Assembly (NCBI GenBank): GCA_947493955.1
Contig: CANLSQ010000001.1
Span: 1,798,001 to 1,862,000 of the forward strand
DNA length: 64,000 nucleotides
DNA from: an uncultured Sphingomonadaceae bacterium
GTDB lineage: Bacteria; Pseudomonadota; Alphaproteobacteria; Sphingomonadales; Sphingomonadaceae
Direction of reading: 5' to 3'
This document shows positions 16,366 through 24,431 of this stretch, one piece after another; positions within the stretch are counted from its first letter, which is position 1, and each line of letters opens with the position of its first letter. The position numbers and the translations under genes were made by a program. The notes under the pieces were generated by a model that searched no databases, was not told the DNA's origin, and worked only from the letters and a program-made list of their open reading frames with translations.

Positions 16366-16674
16366 ATGTCTAACGAAACAAGTTTCCGCAAAATGCTGGC
16401 AGTAGCTGGTGGTCTTGCTCTTGCAGTTCCTGCTCTTTCCGCATGTGCTGAGCAAGCTGAAGATGCTGCTGCAGCTGCAGAATGTGCCGCTGAATGTGCT
16501 GCATGTGCCGCTGAAGAAGCTGCATGTGCCGCTGGCTGTGCTGCTGAAGAAGCTGGTTGTGCTGCTGCATGTGCCGCTGGTTGTGCTGCTGACGCTGCTG
16601 GTTGTGCTGCTGAAGCCGCTGCATGTGCCGCTGGTGATGCTGCGTGTGCCGCTGCATGTGCCGCTACTGAGTAA
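16366..16674 (+). CDS. Cys/Ala-repeat lipoprotein, unknown function
   Basis: A 102-residue protein. Residues 1-27 are a lipoprotein signal peptide ending in the lipobox LSAC, so the mature protein should be lipid-anchored in the envelope. The mature chain is almost only Ala, Cys, Glu, Gly and Asp, with 13 Cys in all. Within the repeat region neighbouring Cys are spaced by 3, 4 or 7 residues, mostly in 4+7 alternation (11-residue periodicity), the spacing that puts them on one face of an alpha helix. The 11-residue unit looks like CAAGCAAEEAG. A good Shine-Dalgarno sequence AAGGGGAT lies 7 bp before the ATG. Metal binding, a disulfide-linked helix bundle or an Lpp-like role are possible; none is shown. 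The His-rich neighbour gene starts 15 bp after its stop, in the same frame. Confidence 0.8.
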   Translation: MSNETSFRKMLAVAGGLALAVPALSACAEQAEDAAAAAECAAECAACAAEEAACAAGCAAEEAGCAAACAAGCAADAAGCAAEAAACAAGDAACAAACAATE

Positions 16675-16689
16675 TATCAGTACAGCGCA

Positions 16690-17316
16690 TTGGAAAATGC
16701 AATAGAAAGGCTGTTTGAGCTAACAGGCCAGATAGCTAAAGAGGGCGTCTCGCTAGTACCCAGAGTGGTACCGGCAGACGCCCCTTTCGTTCAATATGAA
16801 CATTATCCGAAGGGCGACTGTGTTGCACCCGGCAACAAGTCTCGCTGGTTCTACCATGCGCACAAGCCCGAGGAACGCGAAGAAGGCGAGCATGGCCATT
16901 TCCACATGTTTCTGCCGCTCGAGATGTTCAAAGGCGTAAACGCGCTTTACGAACCTCCCAAGAAACTTCCCAATGGCAAACCAACCCAAGGCGTCGTTCA
17001 TTTCGGCGCACTGAGTTTTGGCCTGGATGGCATGCCATTGAGCTGGTTCACAACCAACTATTGGGTCACTTACGAATATTTCATGCCCGCCGATGCCATT
17101 GCATCGCGGCTCAAGCTTTTTTCCATGAAAAAGGCTCCTGGTGATCCGCTCGTCAACGACTGGCTTACTGCCGCTGTGGAAGTTTTTCATGATCCCATCA
17201 TCGATATGCTGCACGAACGCGACAAACTGCTAGCGGAAAAGAAAGCGGAACTCGGCGACGCGGTGTTTGAAAACAAAACCGTCGAAATAATGTCTCGGAC
17301 GACATTCGACCTTTAA
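16690..17316 (+). CDS. His-rich uncharacterised protein (DUF6969-like), TTG start
   Basis: A 208-residue soluble protein with no signal peptide. Residues about 53-77 hold a dense His/Glu stretch, FYHAHKPEEREEGEHGHFHMF, of the kind that binds a metal. From memory this resembles the DUF6969 family; no function is known to me. The only plausible start is TTG at 16690, without a strong ribosome binding site. The frame is the same as that of the Cys/Ala lipoprotein gene and is closed upstream only by that gene's TAA, 15 bp earlier, so translational coupling is likely and readthrough to a fused product conceivable. Pairing with the Cys-rich lipoprotein hints at a common metal-related function, which is inference. 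Confidence 0.7.
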   Translation: MENAIERLFELTGQIAKEGVSLVPRVVPADAPFVQYEHYPKGDCVAPGNKSRWFYHAHKPEEREEGEHGHFHMFLPLEMFKGVNALYEPPKKLPNGKPTQGVVHFGALSFGLDGMPLSWFTTNYWVTYEYFMPADAIASRLKLFSMKKAPGDPLVNDWLTAAVEVFHDPIIDMLHERDKLLAEKKAELGDAVFENKTVEIMSRTTFDL

Positions 17317-17337
17317 ACAACATCAATCGGAAAAAAC

Positions 17338-17414
17338 TGGTGCGCCCGACAGGATTCGAACCTGTGGCCCCCAGATTAGGAATCTGATGCTCTATCCACC
17401 TGAGCTACGGGCGC
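17338..17414 (-). tRNA. tRNA-Arg (anticodon CCT)
   Basis: Read on the minus strand the sequence folds as a complete cloverleaf: acceptor GCGCCCG pairs with CGGGCGC, the D arm has GCTC...GAGC, the anticodon stem TCAGA/TCTGG encloses TTCCTAA with anticodon CCT (reads AGG), and the T arm holds GGTTCGAATCC. The 3' CCA is encoded. It is 77 nt long with CCA. No integrase or duplicated 3' end is visible beside it. Confidence 0.96.
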
Positions 17415-17454
17415 TTGCCCGTCATTTAACGGGTGCAGGTCGGATAGACCAGCT

Positions 17455-17973
17455 TCAATTTTGTGCTTCGGGCGGCGTCACAGGCAAAGGCAGTGGCACA
17501 ACATCAATGCCTTCTTCTTCAAGCTCGGCGACATCGTCTGGAGATGCTGTCCCGTGGATAGGCGCCGCATCTTTTTCGCCATAGTGGATCGCCCGGGCTT
17601 CCTCCGGAAAATCGCCGCCAACCCACTCTGATTGCTCCAACATTTCCGCTTGTGCTTTGGCCAGCTTGCCAACCATTTCCTGAACCTCGGCCGGGAGTGT
17701 GACCGCTTTCGCCATTGATTGCTCGTTTTCTTTGGAAGCGCCCATTTCAGTAGGCCCCGATTCGACCGATTCAGAGACCGGCTTCACACCAGAGCGCTGG
17801 TTGCCCTTAATACCGACATTGGGGGCCATCACCGCTTTGTCGACAGTGTTACAACCGCAACTGGGACAATCGATCAGTCCTGCAGCTTGCTGCTCAGCGT
17901 AGTCGCCTGAAGAACCGAACCAGCCCTCAAATTGATGGCCGCCGTCGCGGCATATAAGATCAAACACAATCAT
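17455..17973 (-). CDS. DUF1178 family protein
   Basis: A 172-residue protein that opens with MIVFDLICRDGGHQFEGWF and carries Cys8, Cys36, Cys39 and Cys41 (DCPSCGC), a zinc-ribbon-like N-terminus typical of the alphaproteobacterial DUF1178 family. The middle is variable and acidic; the C-terminal part (EEARAIHYGEKDAAPIHGTAS) is the conserved family end. Function is unknown. It overlaps the nitrilase gene by 4 bp and is the last gene of a run comF-grxC-nitrilase-DUF1178, an order often kept in this bacterial class. Confidence 0.9.
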   Translation of the reverse strand: MIVFDLICRDGGHQFEGWFGSSGDYAEQQAAGLIDCPSCGCNTVDKAVMAPNVGIKGNQRSGVKPVSESVESGPTEMGASKENEQSMAKAVTLPAEVQEMVGKLAKAQAEMLEQSEWVGGDFPEEARAIHYGEKDAAPIHGTASPDDVAELEEEGIDVVPLPLPVTPPEAQN

Positions 17974-18803
17974 AAAGCACCTTTTGGTGACGCAAAAGTC
18001 CGGCGATTGGTGATCGCTGGAATGCGGCTGCGTACCTTCGCAATATCATCCAAGTCAATATCGCATGTCGCGACGCCTGTATCCGCATCCATGTCCAACA
18101 GTACGTGCCCCCATGGATCGATCACCATTGAATGCCCGTAGGTCGTGCGACCATCGTCGTGCAAGCCGGATTGGGCAGCCGCGACCACAAAAACGCCGGC
18201 TTCAATTGCCCGCGCCCGCAGCAATATCTCCCAATGCGCCTCGCCTGTCGGCACAGTAAAGGCAGCGGGTACCGACAATATATCGGCTCCAGCGTTGGTC
18301 AGCGCTCCGTATAATGCGGGAAAACGCAGGTCATAACAAACCGAAAGACCAAGTGTAGCTTCTTTCACAGGCGCCGTAACGGCTTCTGCTCCGCCCTGAT
18401 AGGCAGAAGATTCCCGCCAGCTTTCGCCAGTGTCCAGATCAACATCGAAAAGATGGATCTTGTCATAGCGGGCCACTATTGTCCCCGATGGGTCGATCAG
18501 AAAGGATCTATTTAGCCATTTACCGGCGTCTGAATCACTTGGCTTTATCGCCAGCGAACCAAGTGCAACCCAGATTTCTTCATTCTTGGCAGAAGTGCAG
18601 GCTTCTTGCAGAACCGGATCCTTCTGCTCTGTATGGATATTGGCAGCTGCCCGGTTTCGATCGCGGTCAACGAGACCGGTCATTTCCGGCGTAAACAGAA
18701 TATCAGCACCTTGGGCCGCCGCTTCACCGATATGCGCGCGCATTGCTTTCGCATTGGTAGCAGGATCGATACCACTGCACATCTGGGCCAAGGCAACACG
18801 CAT
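17970..18803 (-). CDS. carbon-nitrogen hydrolase (Nit/omega-amidase-like)
   Basis: A 277-residue nitrilase-superfamily protein with the full Glu-Lys-Cys triad: Glu40 (FTPEM), Lys115 (RYDKIHLFD) and Cys156 (LSVCYDLRFP). Length and motifs match the Nit1/Nit2 branch, which removes deaminated glutathione or alpha-keto-amides in metabolite repair. That role is inferred from the family. It lies 6 bp downstream of grxC, which fits a glutathione link, and overlaps the DUF1178 start by 4 bp. Confidence 0.92.
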   Translation of the reverse strand: MRVALAQMCSGIDPATNAKAMRAHIGEAAAQGADILFTPEMTGLVDRDRNRAAANIHTEQKDPVLQEACTSAKNEEIWVALGSLAIKPSDSDAGKWLNRSFLIDPSGTIVARYDKIHLFDVDLDTGESWRESSAYQGGAEAVTAPVKEATLGLSVCYDLRFPALYGALTNAGADILSVPAAFTVPTGEAHWEILLRARAIEAGVFVVAAAQSGLHDDGRTTYGHSMVIDPWGHVLLDMDADTGVATCDIDLDDIAKVRSRIPAITNRRTFASPKGAL

Positions 18804-18809
18804 CTGCGG

Positions 18810-19067
18810 TCAGGCCGCCAGCAATGCGTCTAATTTCCCTGCATCTTCCAAAGCTGCAAGATCATCGGAACCGCCAATATGCTGATCATTGATGAAAATC
18901 TGAGGCACGGTCGTACGGCCGCCCGAACGCTGGATCATTTCCTCGCGCTTTGGACCGCCCATGGTAATGTCCGTCTCTTCAAAAGCGACATCTTTGCTCT
19001 TCAGCAAGCCCTTTGCCCGAAAGCAATATCCGCATGTGAATTTGGTATAAATTTCGACTTTTGCCAT
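18810..19067 (-). CDS. grxC: glutaredoxin 3
   Basis: An 85-residue dithiol glutaredoxin with active site CGYC at residues 12-15, the cis-proline motif TVPQIFI near 53-59 and the glutathione-binding GGSDD near 65-69. It reduces protein and glutathione mixed disulfides in the cytoplasm. Class I length and motifs match bacterial GrxC. It sits between comF and the nitrilase gene, 6 bp before the latter, and is probably transcribed with both. Confidence 0.94.
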   Translation of the reverse strand: MAKVEIYTKFTCGYCFRAKGLLKSKDVAFEETDITMGGPKREEMIQRSGGRTTVPQIFINDQHIGGSDDLAALEDAGKLDALLAA

Positions 19068-19124
19068 AACAGCTTTCCAATATGTTTCGATTACCCATGC
19101 AGATGGGTCTTATGCCCTGCTAAT

Positions 19125-19865
19125 TCAACTCTGCTCATATTCGGTCAATACTCTCGCCCAACAGAAAACCGTCACCTGATCTGCACCGGACGCCTTTAAT
19201 ATTCTCGCGCAGGCATTGGCGGTGGAGCCGGTCGTGTACACATCATCAATCAGAATGACTGCTCTTCCCTTTAGTTTTGACCGTGCATCATGCGATACCG
19301 CGAATGCGTTCTTTACAAGTCTGCGTCGCTCTTTTGCCGACATCGAACGGAGCGGCGGTGTTGCGTCTTTGCGAGCGAGCACGCCCGTTTCCATCGCAAT
19401 TCCGCTGCGCTCGGATAGGGCCCGACCGATCAGCACGGATTGGTTGAACCCGCGGGACCACAAGCGCCAACGGTGAAGTGGCACCGGGACGACCAAGGCA
19501 TCCGAAGGAATTTCTCCCAAAAAACGTTCCAGTTGACCGGCGATTAATTCGGCAAAACCCAGACGCCCCCCATATTTAAGCCGCATCGGCAGTAAGCTGC
19601 TATTGTCGTCATAAGCCACAACAGCCCGGACCCCGTCATGATCAGGCGGCTTTTTGAGACAGGCTGCGCACTGCGTTCCTGCCGCCTGCTCAAAAGCAAA
19701 AGGCCTGCCGCAAGATGCACACCAAGGCTCGGTCAGAAAATCCAGACTATTCCAACAGGACAAACAGAAACGGTTATCTGCTTCAACCGTAACGCCGCAG
19801 ATTGGGCAACGCGGCGGCAGTGCAAAATCGACAACCGGTTTGAGCAAGGTCGACAAAATTTCCAT
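19125..19865 (-). CDS. comF: ComF family protein (phosphoribosyltransferase-like)
   Basis: A 246-residue protein; the ATG at 19865 (MEILSTLLKP) is preferred over an upstream in-frame start that would overlap the divergent methyltransferase gene. The N-terminus has a double zinc-binding set of cysteines (CPIC, CLSC, CASC; residues about 20-52), then a PRTase fold with the PRPP loop VILIDDVYTTGSTANAC near 195-211. ComF proteins help take up or process single-stranded DNA in competent bacteria, but many relatives lie outside any competence operon. It heads the comF-grxC-nitrilase-DUF1178 run. Confidence 0.9.
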   Translation of the reverse strand: MEILSTLLKPVVDFALPPRCPICGVTVEADNRFCLSCWNSLDFLTEPWCASCGRPFAFEQAAGTQCAACLKKPPDHDGVRAVVAYDDNSSLLPMRLKYGGRLGFAELIAGQLERFLGEIPSDALVVPVPLHRWRLWSRGFNQSVLIGRALSERSGIAMETGVLARKDATPPLRSMSAKERRRLVKNAFAVSHDARSKLKGRAVILIDDVYTTGSTANACARILKASGADQVTVFCWARVLTEYEQS

Positions 19866-19905
19866 TTGCCCTTGTCGCTCGTTAAAGGGGTGGGCACAAG
19901 GCCGT

Positions 19906-20772
19906 ATGAGTAATACCGACGGACCAAAGGAAATATTTGATCGCAAGCGTAGACGGCGCATCCGTGATCGCGCTTACGACCGGTCTGAAGGCAAGGACTT
20001 TTTGGGCCAGATAATGTCAGAAGAAATTCTGGACCGGCTATCATTAGTGAAGCGGGATTTCAAAAAATGCCTGATCATCGGTCAAGCAGCTAATGGCCTG
20101 CGTTCTCAGCTTAACGATATGGGCATCGAAACTATTGCCGCAGATGCCAGCTTTTTGGCCGCAGCTTCCTTTGGCGGCGTCCAATGCGATGAGGACCGCC
20201 TGCCCTTTGCTGACTACAGCTTTGACTTGGTCATCAATGTCGCAACATTGGATAGCGTGAACGACCTGCCGGGCGCTCTGGCTCTTACCCGACGGATATT
20301 GAAACCGGATGGATTATTTCTCGCGTCTTTCGTTGGTGCAGAAAGTTTCACAACTCTCAAATCAGTATTGATGAAGGCTGAGGGCGACCGCGTATCGGTC
20401 CACATCCATCCGCAAATCGATATCCGCACGGCTGGCGACCTGATGTCTCGCATTGGATTTGCACTACCCGTGATCGATAGCGACGGTTTGCGCCTGCGCT
20501 ACAGCACGTTGGACAAGCTCGTCAGCGATATCAGGGATATGGGCGGTACCAATATCCTGAAAGACCAGATTCGTTCACTGCCTCGAAATGTTTATGAACA
20601 AGCCAAGATGAATTTTGAAAACGGCGCAGCAGACGGCGGCAAGACAACCGAGCATATCGAAATCATCTACCTATGCGGATGGGCACCCCACCCCGATCAG
20701 CCAGTCCCGGCACGCCGTGGCAGTGGCCAGATGTCGTTGAAGGACGCTCTCAACAAACCCGCTTCGGACTGA
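19906..20772 (+). CDS. NDUFAF5-like class I methyltransferase-fold protein
   Basis: A 288-residue protein with the ATG at 19906, 40 bp from the divergent comF start. The N-terminus IFDRKRRRRIRDRAYDR is the typical opening of the alphaproteobacterial relatives of human NDUFAF5 (C20orf7), an assembly factor for respiratory complex I that hydroxylates an Arg. The Rossmann part shows CLIIGQAANGLRSQL in the SAM-binding position and DRLPFADYSFDLVI in motif IV. Whether it methylates or hydroxylates here is unknown; a role in complex I assembly is inferred from the family. It converges on the mutT gene with 7 bp between stops. Confidence 0.82.
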   Translation: MSNTDGPKEIFDRKRRRRIRDRAYDRSEGKDFLGQIMSEEILDRLSLVKRDFKKCLIIGQAANGLRSQLNDMGIETIAADASFLAAASFGGVQCDEDRLPFADYSFDLVINVATLDSVNDLPGALALTRRILKPDGLFLASFVGAESFTTLKSVLMKAEGDRVSVHIHPQIDIRTAGDLMSRIGFALPVIDSDGLRLRYSTLDKLVSDIRDMGGTNILKDQIRSLPRNVYEQAKMNFENGAADGGKTTEHIEIIYLCGWAPHPDQPVPARRGSGQMSLKDALNKPASD

Positions 20773-20779
20773 AACGGGG

Positions 20780-21250
20780 CTAAAGGACAGTCATCAATTG
20801 TGCCACCAGGGGTATATCGGCTGGCGGCATATCCAGATACTGCAATTCCGGCAGGGGCACCCATTTCATATCAGACGATTCCAGGTTTTGCGCTTCACCC
20901 GTCCAATCATGACACGTATACAATAACAGCAGCAGATGCTTCTCGCCCAAAGCTTCACTGGCAAAGGCGACAGGTTTCAAAGCGTCAGTCTCTATTGCCA
21001 GTCCCAACTCTTCTTTTAATTCCCGCACAAGCGCCTTTTCCGGCGTTTCACCCGATTCGACCTTACCGCCGGGGAATTCCCAAAGCCCAGCCATCGGTTT
21101 GCCCGGAGGCCGCTTTTGCACCAGAATATTGCGGTCTCCGTCGATCAGGGCCGCGGCGACCACAAACAGATATGTCGGATTATTTTCCACTTTTTTTTGC
21201 GATGTAAGGATTTTGTTAATCCCTTTCTGTGAAATACGGATCGTTCGCAA
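20780..21250 (-). CDS. mutT: MutT-like Nudix hydrolase (8-oxo-dGTP diphosphatase)
   Basis: A 156-residue Nudix protein. The Nudix box GGKVESGETPEKALVRELKEELG (about residues 66-88, shown here in parts: GGKVESGE, then RELKEELG) fits GX5EX7REUXEEXGU. The adjacent VQKRPPGKPMAGLWEFPGG is the classic MutT context and argues for oxidised dGTP as substrate, preventing A-T to C-G mutations. The first ~20 residues (MRTIRISQKGINKILTSQKK) are atypical; a GTG at Val21 could be the true start. The family call is strong, the precise start is not. Confidence 0.88.
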   Translation of the reverse strand: MRTIRISQKGINKILTSQKKVENNPTYLFVVAAALIDGDRNILVQKRPPGKPMAGLWEFPGGKVESGETPEKALVRELKEELGLAIETDALKPVAFASEALGEKHLLLLLYTCHDWTGEAQNLESSDMKWVPLPELQYLDMPPADIPLVAQLMTVL

Positions 21251-21285
21251 CTTAGCAGAACTTTAGAAGTGAAGAGAGGGATATA

Positions 21286-21456
21286 ATGGAACTGTTTAAA
21301 AAATTATATCGTTCGGAACAGGGGGCGACGGCCGTGGAATATGGTCTGATTTTGGCACTCATCGCGATCACCGCAATTGTGGCGATTAGCGGCGTGGCAA
21401 ATTCAACCGGAAACATGTGGAATACAGTGGCTGATGAAGTAGTCGCAAGTTCCTAA
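21286..21456 (+). CDS. Flp-type pilin, copy 1
   Basis: A 56-residue Flp/Fap-type IVb pilin. A short basic leader precedes the processing region EQGATAVEYGLI, with the Glu+5-like Glu and the Tyr that mark Flp pilins, followed by one hydrophobic helix to about residue 36. It would be cleaved by a TadV/CpaA prepilin peptidase and assembled by a Tad machine; neither is in the window. Shine-Dalgarno GAGAGGG precedes the ATG. The second pilin gene follows after 115 bp. The two differ strongly beyond the shared core, so they may be major and minor pilins. Confidence 0.9.
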   Translation: MELFKKLYRSEQGATAVEYGLILALIAITAIVAISGVANSTGNMWNTVADEVVASS

Positions 21457-21571
21457 ACGGCCGTATGTCATTAAACATTTATAAAGTTTTCTGAATTAGT
21501 GTGATCATTATCGGCCCGAGTTTAAGGGTTTGATTGGGTAAGTGAAGTTTGTCAAATATAGGAGACCAGAC

Positions 21572-21736
21572 ATGAAACTCGTACGTAAAATGTTTAAGAA
21601 CGAAGAAGGCGCAACGGCTATTGAATATGGTCTGATCGCTGCTCTGATCGCTGTTGCAGCTATCGTTGCAATGGGTCAGCTGGGTAACACCCTCAGCAAC
21701 ACCTTCAACGAAGTTGAAAGTGAAATGGCTGGTTAA
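21572..21736 (+). CDS. Flp-type pilin, copy 2
   Basis: A 54-residue Flp pilin. The start at 21572 is set by an AGGAGA ribosome binding site 7 bp upstream. The leader MKLVRKMFKNEEG is followed by ATAIEYGLIAALIAVAAIVAM, the pilin core helix and processing region. The C-terminal tail LSNTFNEVESEMAG is polar. A strong intrinsic terminator follows directly. It is the more typical of the two pilins and probably the major subunit; that rank is a guess from similarity to known Flp sequences. Confidence 0.92.
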   Translation: MKLVRKMFKNEEGATAIEYGLIAALIAVAAIVAMGQLGNTLSNTFNEVESEMAG

Positions 21737-21760
21737 TCTTCGGATTAATTTAGAAATTTG

Positions 21761-21794
21761 GGACGGCAGCCTGCAAAGGCTGCCGTCCTTTTTT
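21761..21794 (+). terminator. intrinsic terminator after the Flp pilin genes
   Basis: An 11-bp perfect stem, GGACGGCAGCC (21761-21771) with GGCTGCCGTCC (21778-21788), a 6-nt loop and six T residues directly after. It ends rightward transcription 25 bp after the second pilin stop. Confidence 0.95.
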
Positions 21795-21817
21795 GTGCAT
21801 AAGTAAATCGACTAGAA

Positions 21818-23329
21818 TCAGTAGGTAACAATCTTTACCTTCTGACCTGCGCGAAGGTTGTCGGTAGAGCGCATCCGGTTCAACACCAAGAACCGATCCT
21901 TCTGATAGTCGGAATAGGCCATTTTGCGTGAGAGACTGTCAATCGTGTCACCACTTCTGACCGTCACAACATCAATTTTCCGCGGTTTTATTGCGGCAGC
22001 CTCACGGGTCGTCAGCCGCTTAACGCTGTCATACATTGGCGTGAAGACAGAAGTCCTGCCTGCAGGTGCCAATGTTGCAAAATGAAAAGCACTGCTTTTC
22101 GAGAATTCGTAGGCAAATATTGTCACATCCACCTGACCATTGCGGTTGTTTACCCGGCCTGTCGCATAAGATGCCGGCAGCCCATTGATGGTTGTTCGCT
22201 GGATATCACCATAGGCAATATCCTGCCCCTTGCCTGACAAGGCCTTGAAAGCGGAGGAAATATAAGTCGCCATATTGCCGTTATAGGGACCGGTTGTAAA
22301 TTGCCCTTGGCCGGCGGAGCCGCTAATCGTCACAGCTCTGGTACCGTTTTGCATACCAAACCCATTGGGTACGGTGAATTTCAATTTCAGATCCGGGTGA
22401 AGGAAGCTGTTACCCTCTATCACGCCTTGTTTGGGATCATCACCATATAGAACCCCGTCCAGATTCCGCAAAAAGGCTTCGCGATTACGCTTTCCACCCG
22501 AAACTCCAAGCTTCCCTGCATTTCTGGCGGCCCTCGATACGCGTTGTACAGGATTGGGATGAGTACTCGCCCATTCGGGAACGCTCCGCGCGTCCCGCCC
22601 GGCCACCCGGGCATCAATAGCAGACTGCGCTGCCAATGATTCCAGCATTGTTGCCAACGCATCAGGCGCGTATCCGGCAGACGCAAGATATCGGATACCC
22701 AAGTCATCCGCCTCATATTCCTGTTTTCTGGAATATCTCAGCGTTAGCAACTGGCTACCGGTCCCGAAAACTTCCTGACCCAGTTTTCCCAGAGCAGAAT
22801 CCCCTAAAAGAACGGCTGAACCAATCTGGCCCAATACACCCAAAATGCTATTTCGCCGGGCTGCTTTTTGTCTTTTTTCGCCGTGAAGCGCAGCAACATG
22901 ACCCACTTCATGACCCAAAACGCCGGCCATCTCGGCCTCGTCATTCATCAAAGCCATTAACTGCCGCGTCAAATAGACATAGCCTCCGGGTATGGCAAAA
23001 GCATTATTTACAGGGCTATTAAGCAGCGTCACCGTAAAGTCGCTGCGCGCATCACCCAGTCCTGACTGCACGGCAATATCCTGTCCAATCCGGACGACAT
23101 AGGCGCTTTGTGGACCGGTATAGGCCCCGCCAAATTCCTGCAATAATTGGGGATGCGCCTCTGCGCCTTTGCGTTTGTCCTTAGCAGAAATAGAGCGCAC
23201 TTCGCCGCGCTCACCAGATGAACTGCTACCGGCCGATTCAACCGCACCTGCGTCAGCGCCCGAACCACCGCAGGCCGCTAACGACAATATCGCGGCGGTT
23301 GAAAGCAATTTCTTGGATATGGTTCTCAT
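21818..23329 (-). CDS. M48-family metalloprotease lipoprotein with C-terminal LysM
   Basis: A 503-residue precursor. The signal peptide ends in the lipobox LAAC at Cys20, so it is probably anchored in the envelope. The zinc site HEVGH lies near residue 138-142, with the third ligand Glu in the EYEADDLGIRYLASAGY segment near 205. The family includes BepA/YfgC-like chaperone-proteases that control outer-membrane protein assembly. Residues about 455-503 (VRSGDTIDSLSRKM...LRAGQKVKIV) form a LysM peptidoglycan-binding module. Envelope quality control is a sound inference; the exact substrate is not known. It converges on the Flp pilins. Confidence 0.88.
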   Translation of the reverse strand: MRTISKKLLSTAAILSLAACGGSGADAGAVESAGSSSSGERGEVRSISAKDKRKGAEAHPQLLQEFGGAYTGPQSAYVVRIGQDIAVQSGLGDARSDFTVTLLNSPVNNAFAIPGGYVYLTRQLMALMNDEAEMAGVLGHEVGHVAALHGEKRQKAARRNSILGVLGQIGSAVLLGDSALGKLGQEVFGTGSQLLTLRYSRKQEYEADDLGIRYLASAGYAPDALATMLESLAAQSAIDARVAGRDARSVPEWASTHPNPVQRVSRAARNAGKLGVSGGKRNREAFLRNLDGVLYGDDPKQGVIEGNSFLHPDLKLKFTVPNGFGMQNGTRAVTISGSAGQGQFTTGPYNGNMATYISSAFKALSGKGQDIAYGDIQRTTINGLPASYATGRVNNRNGQVDVTIFAYEFSKSSAFHFATLAPAGRTSVFTPMYDSVKRLTTREAAAIKPRKIDVVTVRSGDTIDSLSRKMAYSDYQKDRFLVLNRMRSTDNLRAGQKVKIVTY

Positions 23330-23452
23330 CAGACTCTCCTTGCGTCTCAGCCTATATGAGAGAGCAGTTCAACGAAAGGGGAGCGAATGTAAAATAGCGT
23401 AGCCTTGGCCCTGTTGAACCTCATCTAACTGTCCAGCATCGTAACGAGAACG

Positions 23453-24400
23453 CTATATCGTTCCAATTTTCAGAAATTTGTCGCGGCGCATAGCGCGTAG
23501 CTCTTTTCGATCCAGTTTCTGAAGCGCCTCAACTTCTTCAACAATCGCTTTGCCCAATGTGGCAATCGACAGGTTTCGATCGCGATGCGCTCCGCCCACG
23601 GGCTCTTTCACTATCCGGTCTATCACGCCAAGCTTCTTGAGATTTTGCGCCGTGATTTTCATGGCATCGGCCGCTACGTCGGCTTTGTCCCCAGTACGCC
23701 ATAGGATCGAAGCACAGCCTTCCGGAGATATGACGGAATAGACGGCGTGCTCCAGCATCAAAACCCGTTCTGCAGCCGCCAGCGCCACTGCACCGCCCGA
23801 ACCGCCTTCGCCGACAATTACAGCAACCATGGGAACGCCAAGAGACAGGCATTTTTCGGTAGACCGGGCAATCGCTTCGGCCTGCCCACGCTCCTCTGCC
23901 GAAACGCCAGGAAAAGCGCCGGAAGTATCGACCAAAGTAACCACTGGCAGAGAGAACCGGTCAGCAATATCCATCAAGCGAATGGCTTTGCGATACCCCT
24001 CCGGCTTTCCCATACCAAAATTGTGGCGCAGCCGGCTTTCGGTATCATCGCCCTTTTCATGGCCAATAACGACAAGGCGCATGTCACCAATCTTGGCAAA
24101 ACCACCGATGATCGCCTGATCATCGCCAAAGTTGCGGTCCCCGCCCAGCGGAACGAACTCGTCAAACAGGCCGGAAACGAGATCCTTGAAATGCGGCCGC
24201 TCGGGATGCCGCGCAACTTGGGTTTTCTGCCAAGGCGTCAGATTCGCATAGGTATCGCGGAGCATTTTTGCCGATTTTGCCTGTAATTTGGCAATTTCGG
24301 ACTCAATATCCAGCGACCCCTCGTCGGCTGTTTCTCTGAGTTCAATAATCCGCGATTCAAGGGCGGCAATCGGTTTTTCAAAATCTAGAAAAGATGTCAT
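23453..24400 (-). CDS. accA: acetyl-CoA carboxylase carboxyltransferase subunit alpha
   Basis: A 315-residue protein matching AccA in length. With AccD it moves CO2 from carboxybiotin to acetyl-CoA to make malonyl-CoA, the first committed step of fatty acid synthesis. Landmarks are [16 protein letters not shown] near 55-70, [17 protein letters not shown] near 115-131, the oxyanion-hole [12 protein letters not shown] near 203-214 and [11 protein letters not shown] near 230-240. No accD, accB or accC is in the window. It lies 31 bp downstream of xerD on the same strand. Confidence 0.96.
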   Translation of the reverse strand: MTSFLDFEKPIAALESRIIELRETADEGSLDIESEIAKLQAKSAKMLRDTYANLTPWQKTQVARHPERPHFKDLVSGLFDEFVPLGGDRNFGDDQAIIGGFAKIGDMRLVVIGHEKGDDTESRLRHNFGMGKPEGYRKAIRLMDIADRFSLPVVTLVDTSGAFPGVSAEERGQAEAIARSTEKCLSLGVPMVAVIVGEGGSGGAVALAAAERVLMLEHAVYSVISPEGCASILWRTGDKADVAADAMKITAQNLKKLGVIDRIVKEPVGGAHRDRNLSIATLGKAIVEEVEALQKLDRKELRAMRRDKFLKIGTI

Positions 24401-24431
24401 TATATTCGGTTAGAACCGCCAGACAAAAACG

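Noticed and set aside
16440-16670. Repeat of GCTGCT and TGTGCCGCTG units that looks like a microsatellite or CRISPR-like array
   Set aside because: The repeats are in frame, have no unique spacers, and encode a lipoprotein with a lipobox, so the repeat is protein-coding.
16370-16705. Antisense Gln/His-rich and sense Val/Leu-rich ORFs across the Cys/Ala gene
   Set aside because: They are other-frame readings of the same repeat DNA and have no signal peptide or ribosome binding site of their own.
17338-17414. tRNA-Arg as an integration site for the lysis genes and lipoprotein
   Set aside because: No integrase gene and no direct repeat of the tRNA 3' end could be seen in the window.
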